Translations under genes and position numbers: made by a program
In this document: piece by piece, positions 26,706 through 36,242 of the stretch
How positions within the stretch are numbered: position 1 is the stretch's first letter
Layout of the letters: each line of letters begins with the position of its first letter
The notes under the pieces: model-generated
Told to the model about the DNA's origin: nothing
Database searches by the model: none
The model's input: the letters and a program-made list of their open reading frames with translations, nothing else
NCBI RefSeq assembly: GCF_003987565.1
Contig: NZ_NGJY01000001.1
Location: 682,001-746,000 of the forward strand
Origin: Vagococcus fessus
GTDB lineage: Bacteria > Bacillota > Bacilli > Lactobacillales > Vagococcaceae
Direction of reading: 5' to 3'
DNA length: 64,000 nucleotides

Positions 26706-28201
26706 TATACATCCCGCCCAAATTTTATCATTTCAGAATAAATAAAATCTAAATCAATATTGTCACGCATTGCCTCAGCTAACTTAGCATACTCTCGTTC
26801 TTTTTGTTCCTCCAAAGACTCTAAATTACCAACTATTTTTTCCATTCCTTTACTAACTCTTATATTATTAAGATACGCTCTTGCCCACTCTACATTATCA
26901 AAAATACCATGAAGATACGTTCCAATAATGGAACCATCATTAGTTATAACACCATCAAGTCGCTCTGACTCTTCACCATTTACTTGATATATTTTTGAAA
27001 AATCATTCAATTTAGAAGATTTGTCTAGAGTCTCACCCATATGAATTTCGTAACCTTTTACGTTATATTTACCTACCTTTGCTTCTACTTGCGTCGTTAT
27101 TTTTTCAGACATAAAGTTCGTCACTAATGGAAGTAAGCCTAATCCTTTGACTTGTGTATCATTCTCTATCAGTACATCCCCTAATAACTGATACCCTCCA
27201 CAAATACCGAAAATATTGGTTCCTCTCTCATAACAAGTTCGAATCGCTTCATCAAAGCCATTCTTTTTCAAATACTCGGCATCTTCAATTGTATTTTTAG
27301 TACCAGGTATGATAATAAGATCTGGTTGCTTCAAATCTGATAGTTTTTTTACATATCGTAACGATACATCAGGTTGTTGCTCTAGACTACGCATATCGGT
27401 AAAATTAGACATTCTTTTCAAACTGATAACAGCTATGTCTAGTGCCTTACTTTCATCATAATAGGTTTGCTTTGTGGATAATACAACACTATCTTCTTCA
27501 TCTATATCTAAATCAAGATAAGGAAGAACACCAATAACGGGTACTCCTGTTAGTTCTTCTATCATTTTTAGTCCTGGTTCTAATAACTTCTTATCCCCTC
27601 GGAATTTATTAATAATAACACCAATTACCCTTTTTTTATCCTCAGGGTCCATTAACTCAAGCGTGCCATAAATACTAGCAAAAACACCACCCTTATCAAT
27701 ATCTGCAACTAAAATCACCGGGGCATCTACCAACCGTGCCATTCCCATATTAACAATATCGCGGTCATTTAAATTTATTTCAGCTGGACTACCTGCACCT
27801 TCAATAACAATTCTTTCATTTTCTATCCCTAATTGTTCATAGACTTTTTTTATCTCTGGTAGTAGCGTTAATTTATAGTCGTGATACTCTAAAACAGTCA
27901 TATCTTTTAATACTTTTCCTAATAAAATTACTTGTGACTGCTGATCGGTTGATGGCTTTAATAAAATAGGATTCATTCTGACATCTGGTGCTATTCCAGC
28001 TGCTTCTGCTTGAAAGACTTGAGCACGTCCCATTTCATCGCCCGTTGCGGTAATATAAGAATTTAGGGCCATATTTTGAGATTTAAAAGGGACTACCTTC
28101 AATCCTTGATCTTTAAATAATCTACAAAATCCTGCTGCTATTACACTTTTTCCAGCATCTGATGCTGTGCCTTGTAACATTATAGCTTGAGCTTTTTTCA
28201 T
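26705..28201 (-). CDS. cbiP: Adenosylcobyric acid synthase, CbiP
   Basis: A 498-residue amidotransferase. The N-terminal P-loop-like ATPase domain begins MLQGTASDAGKSVIAAGFCRLF and contains VPFKSQNMALNS and EGAGSPAEINL. The C-terminal class I glutaminase-like domain has the nucleophile region NIFGICGGYQLLG and HGIFDNVEW. CbiP amidates the b, d, e and g carboxylates of adenosylcobyrinate a,c-diamide. It lies 11 bases after cbiO. Confidence 0.97.
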   Translation of the reverse strand: MKKAQAIMLQGTASDAGKSVIAAGFCRLFKDQGLKVVPFKSQNMALNSYITATGDEMGRAQVFQAEAAGIAPDVRMNPILLKPSTDQQSQVILLGKVLKDMTVLEYHDYKLTLLPEIKKVYEQLGIENERIVIEGAGSPAEINLNDRDIVNMGMARLVDAPVILVADIDKGGVFASIYGTLELMDPEDKKRVIGVIINKFRGDKKLLEPGLKMIEELTGVPVIGVLPYLDLDIDEEDSVVLSTKQTYYDESKALDIAVISLKRMSNFTDMRSLEQQPDVSLRYVKKLSDLKQPDLIIIPGTKNTIEDAEYLKKNGFDEAIRTCYERGTNIFGICGGYQLLGDVLIENDTQVKGLGLLPLVTNFMSEKITTQVEAKVGKYNVKGYEIHMGETLDKSSKLNDFSKIYQVNGEESERLDGVITNDGSIIGTYLHGIFDNVEWARAYLNNIRVSKGMEKIVGNLESLEEQKEREYAKLAEAMRDNIDLDFIYSEMIKFGRDV

Positions 28202-28212
28202 TGTATCACCCT

Positions 28213-29019
28213 CTACATATTTTCTTTAATAGTTCGTTCAAAAAAAGATTGTTCATTTTCGTATAATGGTAAACCCAGTTGTTGATGAATTTTTACTAAC
28301 CAGGGCTGCTCTAACTTTGCTTTTAACAATTGTTCTCGATTACTAAAAACCTCTTGTTTTGGCCCTTGTACTAAAACTTTTCCTTGATTTAAGAGATAAC
28401 AATAGTCACAGCTATCATAGACTAAATCCATATCATGACTAGATATGATAATGTTTTTCCCTTGATTTGCTAACTTATCTATAATTTCCATCATTAAACG
28501 ACGACCTTCTGGATCTAGACCTGCTGTGGGTTCATCTAATAACAACCACTTACTTTTTAATGCCAACGCACTAGCAATAGCTACTCTTTTTTTTTGACCA
28601 TAACTTAAATACTGCACTGGCTTTTCTTTCAAATGAAGAATACCTAATTCGTGAAGTGAATCTGTCACTCTTCTATCAATTTCTGACTCATCAAATCCTA
28701 AATTTCTTAAAGCAAAAGCAACATCATCTTTAACTATTGAATAAAAAATTTGTTGATCTGGGTTTTGAAAAACTAAAGCAACTTCCTGGCGATATTTAAA
28801 TAAGTCTTTTTTCTTATAAGACAACGACTTACCTTGATAACTAATTGATCCTGATTTTGGTTTTAATAATCCCATGAGTGATAAAAAAAGTGTTGATTTC
28901 CCTGAACCATTTGCCCCTAATAAACCATACACATGACCTTCTTTAAACTCTAAAGTTAAATTATTTAAAATAATAGATTCCTCTTGGTAGGCAAACAAGA
29001 GATTATCAACTTTTAACAT
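28213..29019 (-). CDS. cbiO: Cobalt ECF transporter ATPase, CbiO
   Basis: A 268-residue ABC ATPase with Walker A GANGSGKST (about residues 35-43), Q-loop FQNPDQQ, signature LSYGQKKRVAIA and Walker B WLLLDEPTAGLD. As part of CbiMNQO it drives cobalt uptake across the membrane. It follows cbiQ by five bases. A single ATPase gene is present in the set, so the complex would use a CbiO homodimer. Confidence 0.96.
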   Translation of the reverse strand: MLKVDNLLFAYQEESIILNNLTLEFKEGHVYGLLGANGSGKSTLFLSLMGLLKPKSGSISYQGKSLSYKKKDLFKYRQEVALVFQNPDQQIFYSIVKDDVAFALRNLGFDESEIDRRVTDSLHELGILHLKEKPVQYLSYGQKKRVAIASALALKSKWLLLDEPTAGLDPEGRRLMMEIIDKLANQGKNIIISSHDMDLVYDSCDYCYLLNQGKVLVQGPKQEVFSNREQLLKAKLEQPWLVKIHQQLGLPLYENEQSFFERTIKENM

Positions 29020-29024
29020 TTTAT

Positions 29025-29708
29025 TTACCCTCCTAATGGAAATTCACCATCATAAAATTTAATCTCTAAAGAAATTTTCATTTGTTGGTAGTGGTCTATC
29101 ATATAAACAACAAGCGTTTGCATAAGCTGCCCCATACTACGGTAACTAGTTTTTAAATTATTATACCCAAACCTTAACTGTTGACTCGTATGAATTTTTA
29201 ATGTTACCTCCATAAAAATAAAGATAAAGCGATACATCAACATTATTATTTCTATTAAAAAAGATGGTAATTTTAATTTCGTCATTACATAAATTATCTG
29301 TTGAAATGGAACTGTAAAAATAAAAAAGTAGGTACAACATAAACAGCTTAGCGATCGTAAGCACAGATGGTACGCCATAACTATACTTTCGGAACTCATC
29401 CCTAAATAGAACTTACCTATCTCCACACTATGATTAAAATCAGAAGATGAAGACGAAATTGTTACCATAATTGTCACTAAACTGATTACTAAAAATGGTA
29501 ATGGCAATAAAAACCACTTTAAATATTTTTTTAAAGACAGTCTTGCGACGTACATTGTTACGCCTCCAATAAAAAACACTATAATCACTTGAATAATAGG
29601 TTGGCTAATCAATGCTAACAACAATACTATTAAATATAATAATGTTTTTTTCATTGGAGAGAAGCTTATCATTCTATTTTGATAAGCAATTTGATCAATT
29701 AGTAACAT
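29025..29708 (-). CDS. cbiQ: Cobalt ECF transporter transmembrane component, CbiQ
   Basis: A 227-residue membrane protein with four to six hydrophobic segments beginning after DQIAYQNRMISFSPMKKT. The cytoplasmic coupling region appears around SQQLRFGYNNLKTSYRSMGQL, where ECF T-components carry A-R-G-like motifs; here these are degenerate. It overlaps the end of cbiN by 14 bases and is followed by cbiO. Together with CbiM, CbiN and CbiO it forms the cobalt importer that feeds CbiK. Confidence 0.93.
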   Translation of the reverse strand: MLLIDQIAYQNRMISFSPMKKTLLYLIVLLLALISQPIIQVIIVFFIGGVTMYVARLSLKKYLKWFLLPLPFLVISLVTIMVTISSSSSDFNHSVEIGKFYLGMSSESIVMAYHLCLRSLSCLCCTYFFIFTVPFQQIIYVMTKLKLPSFLIEIIMLMYRFIFIFMEVTLKIHTSQQLRFGYNNLKTSYRSMGQLMQTLVVYMIDHYQQMKISLEIKFYDGEFPLGG

Positions 29709-29973
29709 GTTTATTTTTACCTTTATAGAATCCTATTGCATAGGCTATAACTCCAACTCCAATACTGCCTTGAAGTGTAAATAATAAGCTTTCAATCTCA
29801 CCACTTTTAGGTTCATATAAAGGTTCAAACCATGGTTCATAATCAGGTCGTAATTCAGTAATTAAATCTTCTGCGGCTCCATCAGATCCTTCATATTCTC
29901 CCGAAGAATTAAATACAAATGCACTAACCACCAAAGCAACTACCGCGGCAATTAAAATTAAATTCTTTCTCAT
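29695..29973 (-). CDS. cbiN: Cobalt transport protein CbiN
   Basis: A 92-residue protein with two membrane segments (NLILIAAVVALVVSAFVF and GSIGVGVIAYAIGFYKG) and an acidic extracytoplasmic loop with YEGSDGAAEDLI and PWFEPLYEPKSGEIESLLF, the CbiN signature. CbiN helps load cobalt onto CbiM. Its start overlaps the cbiM stop by one base (TAATG), and GGAGGG stands upstream. Confidence 0.95.
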   Translation of the reverse strand: MRKNLILIAAVVALVVSAFVFNSSGEYEGSDGAAEDLITELRPDYEPWFEPLYEPKSGEIESLLFTLQGSIGVGVIAYAIGFYKGKNKHVTN

Positions 29974-30719
29974 TAGTTTGTCCCTCCTTTTAATTGAACA
30001 TTAGGGATATATGCAGAAATTAAATTGTACATCACTACCGTTAACAAACCTTCAGCGATTGCAATTGGAATTTGAGTTAAGCAGAATATTCCCATAAATT
30101 TAACTATTGTCCCTGAAATTCCAAGTCCTGCATCGGGAAAAACTATTCCTAATTGAATTGATGTCATTAAATAAGTTGATAGGTCTGCTAAAGCAGCACA
30201 TAAAAAAATTGAGATTGATTGATTAATTTTCAATTTTCTAGCTAATTTATACACCGCATATCCAACAAAAGGTCCTACAACTGCCATAGAAAAAGCATTT
30301 GCCCCTAATGTTGATAGGCCACCGTGGGCCAATAATAATGCTTGAAATAATAAGCAAATAGTCCCTAAAACACTAATAACAGATGGCCCAAAAAATAACG
30401 TTCCTATCCCTACACCAGTTGGATGCGAAGTTGAACCTGTTACAGAAGGTAATTTCAAAGCTGACAGTATAAAAATGAACGCACCTGATAAGGCTAATAG
30501 CATCTTACTTTCTGGATTTTTATTCACAATTTTACGCATATTTATCAAACCGTATATAAAGAATGGAATAAAAACAGCAAACCAGAACGCACACCAAGCT
30601 GGTGGTAAAAACCCCTCCATAATATGCATGGCATTTGTTTGTACCGGCTCCCCAACTGTTAGAAAAAACAAACTAAGTCCTACTGTTCCAGTAAATTTTA
30701 TTCCCATATTCTTACTCAT
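29973..30719 (-). CDS. cbiM: Cobalt ECF substrate-binding subunit CbiM
   Basis: A 248-residue protein with an N-terminal signal segment followed by MHIMEGFLPPAWC; in CbiM the His of this M-H-I-M-E-G-F-L-P element binds the cobalt ion after processing. Six further hydrophobic segments include SVTGSTSHPTGVGIGTLFFGPSVISVLGTI. It overlaps cbiL by four bases (ATGA), and AGGAGG precedes its ATG. Confidence 0.96.
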   Translation of the reverse strand: MSKNMGIKFTGTVGLSLFFLTVGEPVQTNAMHIMEGFLPPAWCAFWFAVFIPFFIYGLINMRKIVNKNPESKMLLALSGAFIFILSALKLPSVTGSTSHPTGVGIGTLFFGPSVISVLGTICLLFQALLLAHGGLSTLGANAFSMAVVGPFVGYAVYKLARKLKINQSISIFLCAALADLSTYLMTSIQLGIVFPDAGLGISGTIVKFMGIFCLTQIPIAIAEGLLTVVMYNLISAYIPNVQLKGGTN

Positions 30720-31444
30720 CTTTTTTCCTCCTTAATTTTAAATAGTTGTCGATTTTTATAAACAATCATTGTTGAAAAATAAGAAATTTTATCTGTTTCC
30801 TGTAGATTTTTAATTGTCATTTTACGAATTTCTTGAGTCTGTGAGGCATGACTAATTAAAATGGTTTGCTCCAATAAATCTAACTTTTTTAATACAGATA
30901 AAACCTTTGGTAAATGATTAGCAACTTTCATAAGAACCACCGTATCGTTTTGCTCAACTGCGGTTTGAATAGCACGTGATGAAACAGTTGCTGGTACAAC
31001 AGAAAACTGTTCTTCATCAATACAAAGCGGAAGTTGAACTTGTGAGGCCATGCTGATAAATGAAGCAATTCCTGGAATCGTCTCTGTTTCTATATCCTCA
31101 TCTAATAGATCCAGTAAATAACTGTAGGTACTGTAAACCATTGGATCTCCCAATGTAATAAAAGCTACTTCTTTACCTGATCTAACATCCTCAGAAATTT
31201 CTTTTGCAATCTCTTTCCAACTGGTCATTTTAGTTTCAAGATCACTTACCATAGGAAAATGTCGTTGCTTGATTTCTAATTGATCACTTAAATAGGGTTC
31301 AACAATCGACAGAGCTAAACTTTTACTTGATTTTTTCGCTTCCGGAGTATATAAAATGTTTACTCTTTTTAATAAATTAGCTCCCTTAACTGTCATTAAC
31401 TCACTATCTCCTGGTCCTGTTCCAATACCATAAAATTTTGCCAT
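30716..31444 (-). CDS. cbiL: Cobalt-factor II C20-methyltransferase, CbiL
   Basis: A 242-residue SAM-dependent tetrapyrrole methyltransferase. Its start AKFYGIGTGPGDSELMTVKGANLLKR is the CbiL/CobI pattern; the GDPMVYSTY segment binds the substrate and TIPGIASFISMASQV is a family motif. It adds the C20 methyl group, which is later lost at ring contraction. It overlaps cbiK by one base and cbiM by four. Confidence 0.95.
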   Translation of the reverse strand: MAKFYGIGTGPGDSELMTVKGANLLKRVNILYTPEAKKSSKSLALSIVEPYLSDQLEIKQRHFPMVSDLETKMTSWKEIAKEISEDVRSGKEVAFITLGDPMVYSTYSYLLDLLDEDIETETIPGIASFISMASQVQLPLCIDEEQFSVVPATVSSRAIQTAVEQNDTVVLMKVANHLPKVLSVLKKLDLLEQTILISHASQTQEIRKMTIKNLQETDKISYFSTMIVYKNRQLFKIKEEKR

Positions 31445-32226
31445 TACTCTTGTTCCTCTTCATTCATTAATTCTGAAAGATGGGATAAATATATTGCTTG
31501 AATCTTTTTATTCTCACCTAATCCAACTAAATGTGTCTCTACATTAAAACCAGCCCTAATTAACTGTGATTTCCAAGAATCATCATCATCAGAAGCCATA
31601 TCATTGGTTGCATGGTCTCCCGCTACTAACATAAAGGGATATAAATGAAGCGTTGTCTTACCTGCTGCTTTTAGTGAAGTAATCGTATCATCTAAATGAG
31701 GATAACTTTCTACACAGCAAATTTCTACCGGTTTGTCACCTAACATATGATCTAAACACGCATAGGTCGCAAATGAGGCATGCTCTGACCCGTGAGCCAT
31801 TAAAACAATCGCTTCTTTAGCTGATAATGGGGAAATTAAATCATCCAAACTTTCGATAACTTTCTCGTAGTCTCTATGGTACGTTAACAGTGGTCGACTG
31901 ATTTTAAATTTAGTAAATTCTCCTCGAAAAGGCTCCGCTTGTTTTAAAACTTTATGATATTCACTTCCTGTTATCACATGCAGTGGTTGAACTATGACTT
32001 CCTGATACTCTTGTTCCTTTAACATCTTAAGTGCTTGAGAGGTTGTATTAATACTCATTCCCTCTTGTTTTTTTATACGTCCAATTACCATATTTGAAGT
32101 AAAAGCACGATATACGTCATAATCTGGATAAGCATCTACAATACGCTTTTCACATGCCTCTATAGTTTTTTTTCGTGTCTCAGGATAAGTAGTTCCAAAA
32201 CTTACAACCAAAATTGCTTTTTTCAT
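31444..32226 (-). CDS. cbiK: Sirohydrochlorin cobaltochelatase, CbiK
   Basis: A 260-residue class II chelatase with the CbiK start KKAILVVSFGTTYPETRKKTIEACEKRI. The expected metal-binding histidines lie in VLMAHGSEHASFATY (middle) and LYPFMLVAGDHATNDMASDD (C-terminal half). It inserts cobalt into sirohydrochlorin and so commits the pathway to the cobalt-early (anaerobic) route. It overlaps cobA and cbiL by one base each. Confidence 0.96.
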   Translation of the reverse strand: MKKAILVVSFGTTYPETRKKTIEACEKRIVDAYPDYDVYRAFTSNMVIGRIKKQEGMSINTTSQALKMLKEQEYQEVIVQPLHVITGSEYHKVLKQAEPFRGEFTKFKISRPLLTYHRDYEKVIESLDDLISPLSAKEAIVLMAHGSEHASFATYACLDHMLGDKPVEICCVESYPHLDDTITSLKAAGKTTLHLYPFMLVAGDHATNDMASDDDDSWKSQLIRAGFNVETHLVGLGENKKIQAIYLSHLSELMNEEEQE

Positions 32227-33620
32227 TATAATTCCTCCTCAAGTTTAGTAATCAAACTATCGAATGTTGCCTCTTTTGATAGTATTACTTGTAAACCAAG
32301 ATTATCTATTACAGCAGCTGTTTGATTTCCTAAGACAAAAATTGGAATATCAGCTAGCTCTGCTAATGTGTAGTTTGCTAATAAATCATATGCAGCTTGT
32401 GAATGTGGCAAACAGATTGCTGTGATAGAATTTAAATCATCATGTTTTTGACCTTTATAGACCAAGTCGTGTGTCTTTATAAAATGAGCGTTAATCTCTG
32501 ATACCCAATTTAAATCTCTTGATGAACCGAATACCATCATATTTTCATCTCTAACTAATTGAGATTTTTCAATAAGCTCTTGTTCTAGTTGAATACCATA
32601 TGCTTTAATTTTTTCACAAGTATGATGACCAATGCCACTGATTTTTGCATCTAAATGTCTAATGTCACAACTCATTTTTTTAAATTCCAATATAAAAGAA
32701 TCCCAACTCTCACCATCTGTAAATACTAAATTATCAGCCATCTTTGCTGGCATTTCCCAAGAGCAACCTTTACGAATTGCTGATGGATAAGATACTATTG
32801 ATGCACCTTCATCAATTAAACGATATGCTAAGCGTTTATGAGAAGTTCTAGGTACTAAAATCTCTTTTCCGAATAGAGGTTTCGTTTCAAAAATATTTAG
32901 CGTCTCTCGTAAATTGACCACATCTCCTACGACAATTAAACTTGGTGATGTTATTTTTTTTCTCTCTACTTCTTCGGTGATAGTTTTTAGATTCCCTACA
33001 ACTGTTTTCTGCTTACTACGGGTCGCCCAATGGACAACTGCTACTGATGTTTCTGGATTTTTCCCTACTCTTTGTAGTTCATTACAAATCGTACTTAATT
33101 CAGATACACCCATTAAAAATACTAACGTTCCAGTTAAACTACCTAGCGCTTGCCAATTAATAGCTAAACCCTCTTCACCTCTATGCGCTGTAATAACATG
33201 AAATGAACCTGCTACATATCGATGGGTTATTGGAATTCCAGCATAGGCCAATCCACCAATAGCAGAAGTTATACCGGGAACCACTTCAAACGGTATACCT
33301 TCTGACAATACGGCAGCACCTTCTTCTCCTCCTCGGCCAAAAACATAAGGGTCCCCACCTTTTAATCTGACTATTTTTTTATTATCTTTAGCTTTTTCTA
33401 TTAAAATTTCTGAGATTTTTTCCTGTGGAACAGGATGGAACTGTGGTTCTTTTCCAACATAAATTAATTCACAGTCTTCATTAACTAAACTTAATAATTC
33501 TCGATTAACTAATCGGTCATACACAACAACATCCGCTTCTTGCAAACGCCGCTTCCCTTTAACTGTCAATAATTCAATGTCACCTGGTCCTGCTCCTACT
33601 AATGAAATCATGCCTATCAC
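32226..33620 (-). CDS. cobA: Uroporphyrinogen-III C-methyltransferase fused to a divergent HemD domain
   Basis: A 464-residue two-domain protein. Residues about 1-245 are CobA (SUMT): MISLVGAGPGDIELLTVKG, VRLKGGDPYVFGRGGEE, EVVPGITSAIGGLAYAGIPITHR; it makes precorrin-2 using two SAM. Residues about 250-464 look like uroporphyrinogen-III synthase (FGKEILVPRTSHKRLAYRL near its start, VFGSSRDLNWVSEI in the middle) but are poorly conserved. The preferred start is the GTG at 33620, which overlaps the cbiJ stop as GTGA and has AGGAG eight bases upstream; an ATG at 33611 is the alternative. A separate HemD lies at 24011-24727. Confidence 0.92.
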   Translation of the reverse strand: MIGMISLVGAGPGDIELLTVKGKRRLQEADVVVYDRLVNRELLSLVNEDCELIYVGKEPQFHPVPQEKISEILIEKAKDNKKIVRLKGGDPYVFGRGGEEGAAVLSEGIPFEVVPGITSAIGGLAYAGIPITHRYVAGSFHVITAHRGEEGLAINWQALGSLTGTLVFLMGVSELSTICNELQRVGKNPETSVAVVHWATRSKQKTVVGNLKTITEEVERKKITSPSLIVVGDVVNLRETLNIFETKPLFGKEILVPRTSHKRLAYRLIDEGASIVSYPSAIRKGCSWEMPAKMADNLVFTDGESWDSFILEFKKMSCDIRHLDAKISGIGHHTCEKIKAYGIQLEQELIEKSQLVRDENMMVFGSSRDLNWVSEINAHFIKTHDLVYKGQKHDDLNSITAICLPHSQAAYDLLANYTLAELADIPIFVLGNQTAAVIDNLGLQVILSKEATFDSLITKLEEEL

Positions 33621-34372
33621 TTTTGCCACTCCTTTTTTAGCCATTGAGCAATTTCTTCTATTTTATATACTACTTTTGGGTATATTACCTTCGGTCGTTT
33701 AATGACGATACACGGTATCCCTAACTTTTGACAAGCACTAACTTTTTCAAAAATCCCTCCACTGCTTCCGCTTTCTTTAGTAATCAAAACCGTTGCTTGA
33801 GCATTTTTCAACAAACTCATATTCAATTCTTCGGAAAATGGACCACGTAATGCCTCAATATGATCTGAATTAAGACCCAATTTATTTAACTCACTAATCA
33901 CACTGACAACTGGTAAAACTCTAGTCTTAACCCTATCAAGAGGAAGCAATCTGACATACTCAGGCATTGTTTTACTTCCTACAGTTAAATATATTTTGCC
34001 ATTTGTTTTCAGAGCTAATCCACATGCTTCTGATATCGATGATACATAAGTTACGCCATCCATTTCTTGGCAACTTTCTCTCTCATATCTAATGTAAGGT
34101 GTATTTGTTTCGATACTCGCATTAATAGCATTTTCAGAAACTAAATTTGCAAAAGGATGTGTACTATCAATAATTAATGAAATATTGTTCTTTTCGATAA
34201 ATTCGACCATTTTCTCTTGATCCATTCGACCTAAGTAAATACTATCTGTATATTTTTTTGTGACACTTAAACCATAATCTGTTGCGACTGAAACAATAAA
34301 GGATTCATCTAAGTCAATTAGTTGGCGTGCAATTTTTTCTGCATCTGATGTGCCACCTAATAACAAAATCAT
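33617..34372 (-). CDS. cbiJ: Cobalt-precorrin-6A reductase, CbiJ
   Basis: A 251-residue protein beginning MILLLGGTSDAEKIARQL, the CbiJ/CobK start, with IDSTHPFANLVSENA and, in the second half, VLPVVSVISELNKLGL and TKESGSSGGIFEKV. It reduces cobalt-precorrin-6A with NAD(P)H. It overlaps cbiH by four bases (ATGA) and the cobA start by four (GTGA). Confidence 0.95.
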   Translation of the reverse strand: MILLLGGTSDAEKIARQLIDLDESFIVSVATDYGLSVTKKYTDSIYLGRMDQEKMVEFIEKNNISLIIDSTHPFANLVSENAINASIETNTPYIRYERESCQEMDGVTYVSSISEACGLALKTNGKIYLTVGSKTMPEYVRLLPLDRVKTRVLPVVSVISELNKLGLNSDHIEALRGPFSEELNMSLLKNAQATVLITKESGSSGGIFEKVSACQKLGIPCIVIKRPKVIYPKVVYKIEEIAQWLKKEWQK

Positions 34373-35094
34373 AAGCTATAACCTCTTGGTGTAATCATTT
34401 TTCCCTTTGCCAAATAGGTTTCTTTGTTTCCAACAATAACAATTGTTGTCATATCAACAAGTTCTTCATCTAGGTTCTTAATTGTTGTAACCATAGCTTG
34501 CTCCTTCTTTCTACCTACATCTTTAGCAATACCTACTAATGTATCTGTCGATTTGTACTCAGAAATTATAGCTAATGCTTTTCCAAGATTATCGGGACGC
34601 CCTTTGCTTCTAGGATTATATAAACAAATAACAAAATCAGCACTTGCAGCAGCATGCAATCTTTTCTCTATTACTTCCCACGGTGTTAATAAATCACTTA
34701 AGCTAATGTGACAAAAATCATGCATGATTGGGGCTCCTAATAGTGCCGCTCCTCCAATACTTGCTGTCACACCCGGGATAACTTTTACTTCTAACTCTTT
34801 TTCATGATTTCCGACTAACTCTAAAATCAACCCTGCCATGCCGTATATTCCCGCATCCCCACTTGAAATAACAGCTACATCCTTACCTGTTAAAGCGATT
34901 TCAATCGCCTTCTCACAACGATCTATTTCCCTCTTCATACCTGTAGATACTACTTCTTGCTCTTTTAACATATCTTTAACGATTCTGACATACGTTGTAT
35001 ATCCCACAATAACATCAGAATTTTCAATAGCTTCTACTGCTTCGTGTGACATCATTTCTTTTGATCCTGGCCCTAATCCAATCACGTATAACAT
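34369..35094 (-). CDS. cbiH: Cobalt-factor III C17-methyltransferase, CbiH
   Basis: A 241-residue tetrapyrrole methyltransferase with the CbiH/CobJ pattern MLYVIGLGPGSKEMMSHEAVEAIENSD, VISSGDAGIYGMAG, IPGVTASIGGAALLGAP and ICLYNPRSKGRPDNL. CbiH methylates C17 and brings about ring contraction in the anaerobic route. It has the standard length for the short form, without the iron-sulphur extension of some Bacillus CbiH60 proteins. It follows cbiG after 34 bases. Confidence 0.95.
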   Translation of the reverse strand: MLYVIGLGPGSKEMMSHEAVEAIENSDVIVGYTTYVRIVKDMLKEQEVVSTGMKREIDRCEKAIEIALTGKDVAVISSGDAGIYGMAGLILELVGNHEKELEVKVIPGVTASIGGAALLGAPIMHDFCHISLSDLLTPWEVIEKRLHAAASADFVICLYNPRSKGRPDNLGKALAIISEYKSTDTLVGIAKDVGRKKEQAMVTTIKNLDEELVDMTTIVIVGNKETYLAKGKMITPRGYSL

Positions 35095-35128
35095 AAAGTA
35101 TAGCCTCCATTATCATTCATTTTATTTT

Positions 35129-36241
35129 TCATATTTTCGTTACTTGTGCTAAGACAATCGTAACCCCTTGATAGCTAAATCGTTCGCTTAAGACCTTTCC
35201 ATTACTAGCAACGTGTGCACTAGCACTAGCAACATTTCCTATTCCTACATTTTTTTTGACGAACTCTGAACTAGGGTAGAAATAAGATGCCTCTTCAAGC
35301 TCTTCTTTACTATATGTATTGAAGGGACAATTTAGTTTATTAGCTAAATTAATTAATCCAATTTCATTTTTCTTAACATCAATACTCACTATCTCTTTAA
35401 TGCTTCTATAGTGAATATTGTGTAACTCGCAAAATATAGTAAATGCTTGATTTACTATTGAATCCGATACTCCTTTTCGACTACCCATGCCTAAAATATA
35501 ATTTTTTGGTATTACTTGGACTTTAGGAATCAAGATATCATATAATTTTGGTAGCTTTAACTGTGGTGACACTACTATAAGCCCATCTAAATCACAAGGT
35601 ATGAGTTCTAAGTTCTTTAAGACTGTTAATCCTCTAGTGTCTTGTATATAATCTTTGTCTTGATAAAATCCAACAGAAGCATGAGATGCCAATAAAGAAT
35701 TAAATTCTAGTGTATTTTCTCTAAAATTTTCATACCATCCCTCAACTTCTTTTGCTATTAAGTCTAGAGCTGTAACATTTTGAGTATCTGTTGCAGTTGT
35801 AATGACAGGAATCGCTTCCAAACGATGAGCTAATTCTCTTGTTAAGTCATTTGCCCCACCTATATGACCAGATAATAAACTGATAACAAACTGAGCTTTT
35901 TCATCAAGTACAAGAATAGCCGGATCATATCGCTTATCTTCTAATACACCATCTAAACTTCGAACAACAATACCTGTAGCCATAATACATATGAGATAAT
36001 CATAGTCTCTAAATAAAAGTTGAAGTGACTCCTTAACTTTTTTCGCCGGCAACACTTTTTCACTGGATTGCTTGATACGTTTCTCTGGCACGTAGATGTC
36101 TGCCGAAGTAAACTGTCGTCTTATCACTTGAGCTTGTTTTCTTCCAACTTCTGTCAATGCGACAATGGCAACTTTTTTTAAGCCTATTTGTGAATCTATT
36201 CCTCTGATACTATTTAAATAATCCTTCTTCGTAATTGACAT
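35129..36241 (-). CDS. cbiG: Cobalt-precorrin-5A hydrolase, CbiG
   Basis: A 370-residue protein. The N-terminal part includes DYLICIMATGIVVRSLDGVLEDKRYDPAILVLDE and FVISLLSGHIGGANDLTRELA, the CbiG core motif, and the C-terminal CobE-like domain has YILGMGSRKGVSDSIVNQAF and ASAHVASNGKVL. CbiG opens the delta-lactone and releases the C20 unit as acetaldehyde. The start is set at 36241, one base after the cbiF stop; an ATG six codons upstream inside cbiF is possible, and neither has a strong ribosome binding site. Confidence 0.93.
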   Translation of the reverse strand: MSITKKDYLNSIRGIDSQIGLKKVAIVALTEVGRKQAQVIRRQFTSADIYVPEKRIKQSSEKVLPAKKVKESLQLLFRDYDYLICIMATGIVVRSLDGVLEDKRYDPAILVLDEKAQFVISLLSGHIGGANDLTRELAHRLEAIPVITTATDTQNVTALDLIAKEVEGWYENFRENTLEFNSLLASHASVGFYQDKDYIQDTRGLTVLKNLELIPCDLDGLIVVSPQLKLPKLYDILIPKVQVIPKNYILGMGSRKGVSDSIVNQAFTIFCELHNIHYRSIKEIVSIDVKKNEIGLINLANKLNCPFNTYSKEELEEASYFYPSSEFVKKNVGIGNVASASAHVASNGKVLSERFSYQGVTIVLAQVTKI

Positions 36242-36242
36242 T

